Below, piece by piece: positions 61,001-64,000 of a stretch of 64,000 bases of DNA (positions within the stretch are counted from its first letter, which is position 1; every line of letters begins with the position of its first letter). A model generated the notes under the pieces. The model was not told the DNA's origin and searched no databases. It saw only the letters and a list, made by a program, of their open reading frames with translations. This DNA comes from Doris montereyensis (taxonomy: Eukaryota; Mollusca; Gastropoda; Nudibranchia; Dorididae): NCBI GenBank assembly GCA_037039925.1, contig JAXRKP010000120.1, forward strand, positions 52,501 to 116,500, given 5' to 3'. Position numbers and translations under genes: made by a program.

Positions 61001-64000
61001 GTACATTTATAAGTCACCAATCAGCAACACCTCTCTAGATATTTATTTAGTGATAGTTGTTTTGGGTTGTGTTTTTTTTTCTCTGCTGCTCATTCATTTA
61101 CTTGACAGTCACTCCTTTTGACAGAGCACATTGTACTCCTCCTTATCCATTTTTGCTTGTCCAGTTTGTCCTGACTCAACGGAGTATCCTGCTTAATTCT
61201 TTGCATGAATCATGAGGTGCATATGTTTGCCTTTTGGGGCGTGTACATTATTATATTTGTCTCAGCAAGGACAAAGGGTCATGTTCTGATTTGTTAAAGT
61301 TGAGGACAAAACCAAATCTGAAAGAGAAAGAGGAAAAAACTGCCAACAAAAAAAAATAAGAAAAGAAAAAAAAAAAGAAACAGGAAAAATAGTCTTAAGC
61401 AGAAAGTTATTTATAGTCAGTATTTCCTCTCACGTCAAAGAGATTGCTTTCCTCTTACTTTTATCAGACATTGCTTAGTGACACTATTAATTTTGTTCTA
61501 CTAATACTTATACACCTTACACCTTAAGTTCCATTTATATTATGTTCATAACTTCTCCAAACTCTTCTGTTTAATAGAATTTCTAAACACAAGAGTTTAC
61601 TATGGTTTACTTAGATGTGTCAGATGTAACTACATAATTCCATGACCTTTTGTTTCATGAAAATGCCTACTTATTGTATTCACTGTTTACCATCCAAAGT
61701 CAGTCATTCATATATCATCGTTTGTTTGGTTTTTTTCCTTCTTATTTCATCTAACTGAAATCATCATGGTTGTCAACGTTGTCTGCTCTGATTATTTTTT
61801 ATTTTTGCTCATTCATTAAGATTGTTTTAATAATTCACCTGGTTATTGGCATCAAGACGTTTTAGTCATGTTATGTGATTTTTAGTGTGTCAAAAATGGA
61901 ATATCACTCTTCATTAATGTTGTTTTCATTAATTATAAGGCATTGATATATTTTAAGTTATCGTCTATATAGTTTCATATTGTCTTTTAGCATCATGTTT
62001 TGCATTGTTGCGGACATGAATTAATAAGAAAGTTTCATTTGTAAACTGCAAATTGTTTTGTGTTTTTATGATACGTCGTCATCGTGTTTTTGCAGGGGTT
62101 TGTGTAATTTGGCTGAAAGTTGCCTAGCGTTATTGAAGTTTCCATTGTGTTAAGGATTTTAAAAAAACTAAACAATTGTGGGTTCTTGGTTTCTGTTGTA
62201 TTTATTGTTGTTATTTTATAGGGGTTTTTAAAGACACCTGTTGATGATGATGAAGATACCTAACGTTTTTAATTTGAGGGGGTTTCAGACATGCGAGTTA
62301 TTGATTTAAAAAACAAAACAAATTGAAAAGACTTTTCATGAGGTAAGTTCTTTTTTGCACTGTAGGCTTGCCTTGAGTTCATTCATTTCCTTGGTGTTTT
62401 TCAAACAAAAAGTATCTATCACTCCATAATTAGGTATGTGCATACTAAAAAGAATCAAAACAATAGCTTATTTATTATGAGCATAAGAAAGGGAGGGAAA
62501 CAATGTTTGGTTAGTGCTTTTGTGGGGACATTGGTCTAATGAACCTCACAAATAAACAGGAAATTCTCTTCATGTTATTAATTATACTATAAGTGATGAA
62601 CAAAGAACTTTTTAAGCAATGGCTTTTTCATCCGGAATCTCTGAATTGAAACTGAGAGATAAGGGAAAATTTTGTTTTTGTACACCCCATAATTGTTTTT
62701 TTTTTCATTTTTGCAAACTTTGTGATCCTAGTTTTAACTAGCATGGCTCACTTCACACTCTTGGTAATTTAATAGTTTGAAGTCGGTTATTATTCCTTAT
62801 TTATAGTTTTTTGAAAGATGTGTTTTTGATTCCTTAAATCATTTTTCTTTTTGTCTGAAAGAGCTTTGTGATTATATTAAATATACTAATGGGCAGTGTC
62901 TTGATTTATCCTTTTCATTTTGCTAAAGCAGTGCATTTTACCACTTCTCATGTGTATTCTTCATTGTACCTCACCCTTTTACCTATACTCCAATTCTCTC
63001 TTTCTTCTTTCACATTTGCTTGGGGGGGGGGATTAAGCCTTTCAGCTCTCCTTGTGTGTAATTATGATTTCCTTTGGGGATGGGGCAGGTTTGTTTGTTG
63101 TTTTTTTCCCCTTTATTTTTTGTTGTTTTTGCAGGGGTTGCTGGTGGTAGAGGAGTTTTGATTTTTGCCACAATTAGAACAATAACAGCATGTGCTAAAT
63201 AATTTACTCTCTGCCCACTAGATTTGGCTTGCTTTGTTTTTTCATTTCCATGGTCAATTTTGAATCACCTGTGGCATATTCTACCTCTCTCTTTCGGATA
63301 AATGTATGACAAACCTTAATTTTTATAGTGATTGTGATTTGTTTACATTGGCTAGACACTAGTTGAGACGTGTTTTGAGGTGGGCTTTTTTCTTCTATTC
63401 TTTAAGATACCATAGTATTTCCTTTTTCTTAGAACAATGTACAGCTTTTAAGTATACTCTCGTATAACATCTTTTGCTTGAGCATAAAATGTTGTTTAAA
63501 GATATATATGTTGGTTGTATGTGATTATCTTGTTGTGTCTATAATTGACCACATCAAATCATCAAGGGCAAGTAATCATGGTGACATTTAGTGTCAGGGT
63601 GTCCAAGTTAATTTCATACTTTTTGTTGAGCTGAAGCTCCAAAGATTGTTCAGCGGTTTGTCATATTGTTTTTGGGCATGTTTTTGTGTTTTGTGTATTT
63701 TTATGTCTCAGGTGTTGATTATGTTGCAAACAGGTTTCTTTTACCTGAAATAAAAATGGAAAATGGTCGTATGGTGCTTGTTATCAATGAAAAATATATT
63801 CTACAAATATACTGAAAGGTAGAACGGGAACTGATAAAGAAAGAAAGAATATATTATTGACAAGGAAAAGCAAAGAAATATTCTCTCATGCCAAGACGGA
63901 GAGTTACTAGATTGATGGGAATGATTCGCTCTTTTCAAACTTAGAAAAAAAAGTAAAAGGTAACCATCCATTTGAAATAAAAATATTCTTTACTTTTGTA
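58029..64000 (+). other. T-rich sequence, probably intronic; no firm exon
   Basis: Abundant T runs on the plus strand, no SINE or LINE recognised. One small terminal-exon candidate is 62222-62263 (after TTTTATAG: GFLKTPVDDDEDT then TAA), and a short frame at 58919 begins MSSPKRKAINTL. Neither has independent support. Confidence 0.35.

Noticed and set aside
62222..62263. Terminal coding exon GFLKTPVDDDEDT plus stop
   Set aside because: The acceptor is plausible, but thirteen codons without a matching upstream exon phase are too little evidence.

Overview
This is eukaryotic (animal) nuclear DNA: AT-rich, with genes split by GT-AG introns and packed with SINEs, LINE fragments, pogo/Tigger-like DNA transposon remnants, micro- and minisatellites. 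Two conserved metazoan genes can be read exon by exon. I lean towards an invertebrate, probably a mollusc or another lophotrochozoan, from the feel of the proteins and repeats; the sequence alone does not prove this. There is no bacterial, phage, CRISPR or operon-like content, and most open reading frames here are artefacts of simple repeats.

Layout. (1) 177-11380, plus strand: the 3' two-thirds of cytosolic NAD-dependent glycerol-3-phosphate dehydrogenase (GPD1) in seven exons; the N-terminal Rossmann exons lie left of the window. Its introns hold a 34-bp minisatellite, a LINE 3' tail with an (ATT)n tract, several SINEs, two 5'-truncated LINE fragments and CT/CA microsatellites. (2) 11.4-35 kb, intergenic: 33-, 50-, 46- and 45-bp minisatellites, a 4-kb array of an 18-bp unit built on ACTAGT (26588-30590), SINEs, and four transposons with terminal inverted repeats (17.4, 26.0, 31.4 and 33.3 kb). 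(3) 35321-45543, minus strand: a complete RHEB small GTPase gene, seven coding exons, 183 codons, ending in the CAAX box CVLS. Its introns contain a nearly full-length LINE (37.1-40.1 kb) and another TIR transposon with nested SINE copies (42.4-43.9 kb). (4) 46.1-53.8 kb: a second LINE family (minus) with a 3' tandem repeat, long (AT)n and (AG)n tracts, and a third LINE fragment (plus) split by a SINE. (5) 53.8-64 kb: mostly unannotated, T-rich on the plus strand, with one plausible exon at 57880-58028 that may begin a plus-strand gene running off the right edge.

GPD1 makes or uses glycerol 3-phosphate in glycolysis and lipid synthesis; RHEB activates mTORC1. They are unrelated neighbours on opposite strands. 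Both reading frames are broken only by one- or two-base length changes, mostly in short homopolymers, while splice sites and conserved residues are intact. This points to consensus errors in a long-read assembly rather than to pseudogenes. I found no convincing new biological system. The most unusual material is the density and origin of the minisatellites, some of which appear to have grown from inside mobile elements.
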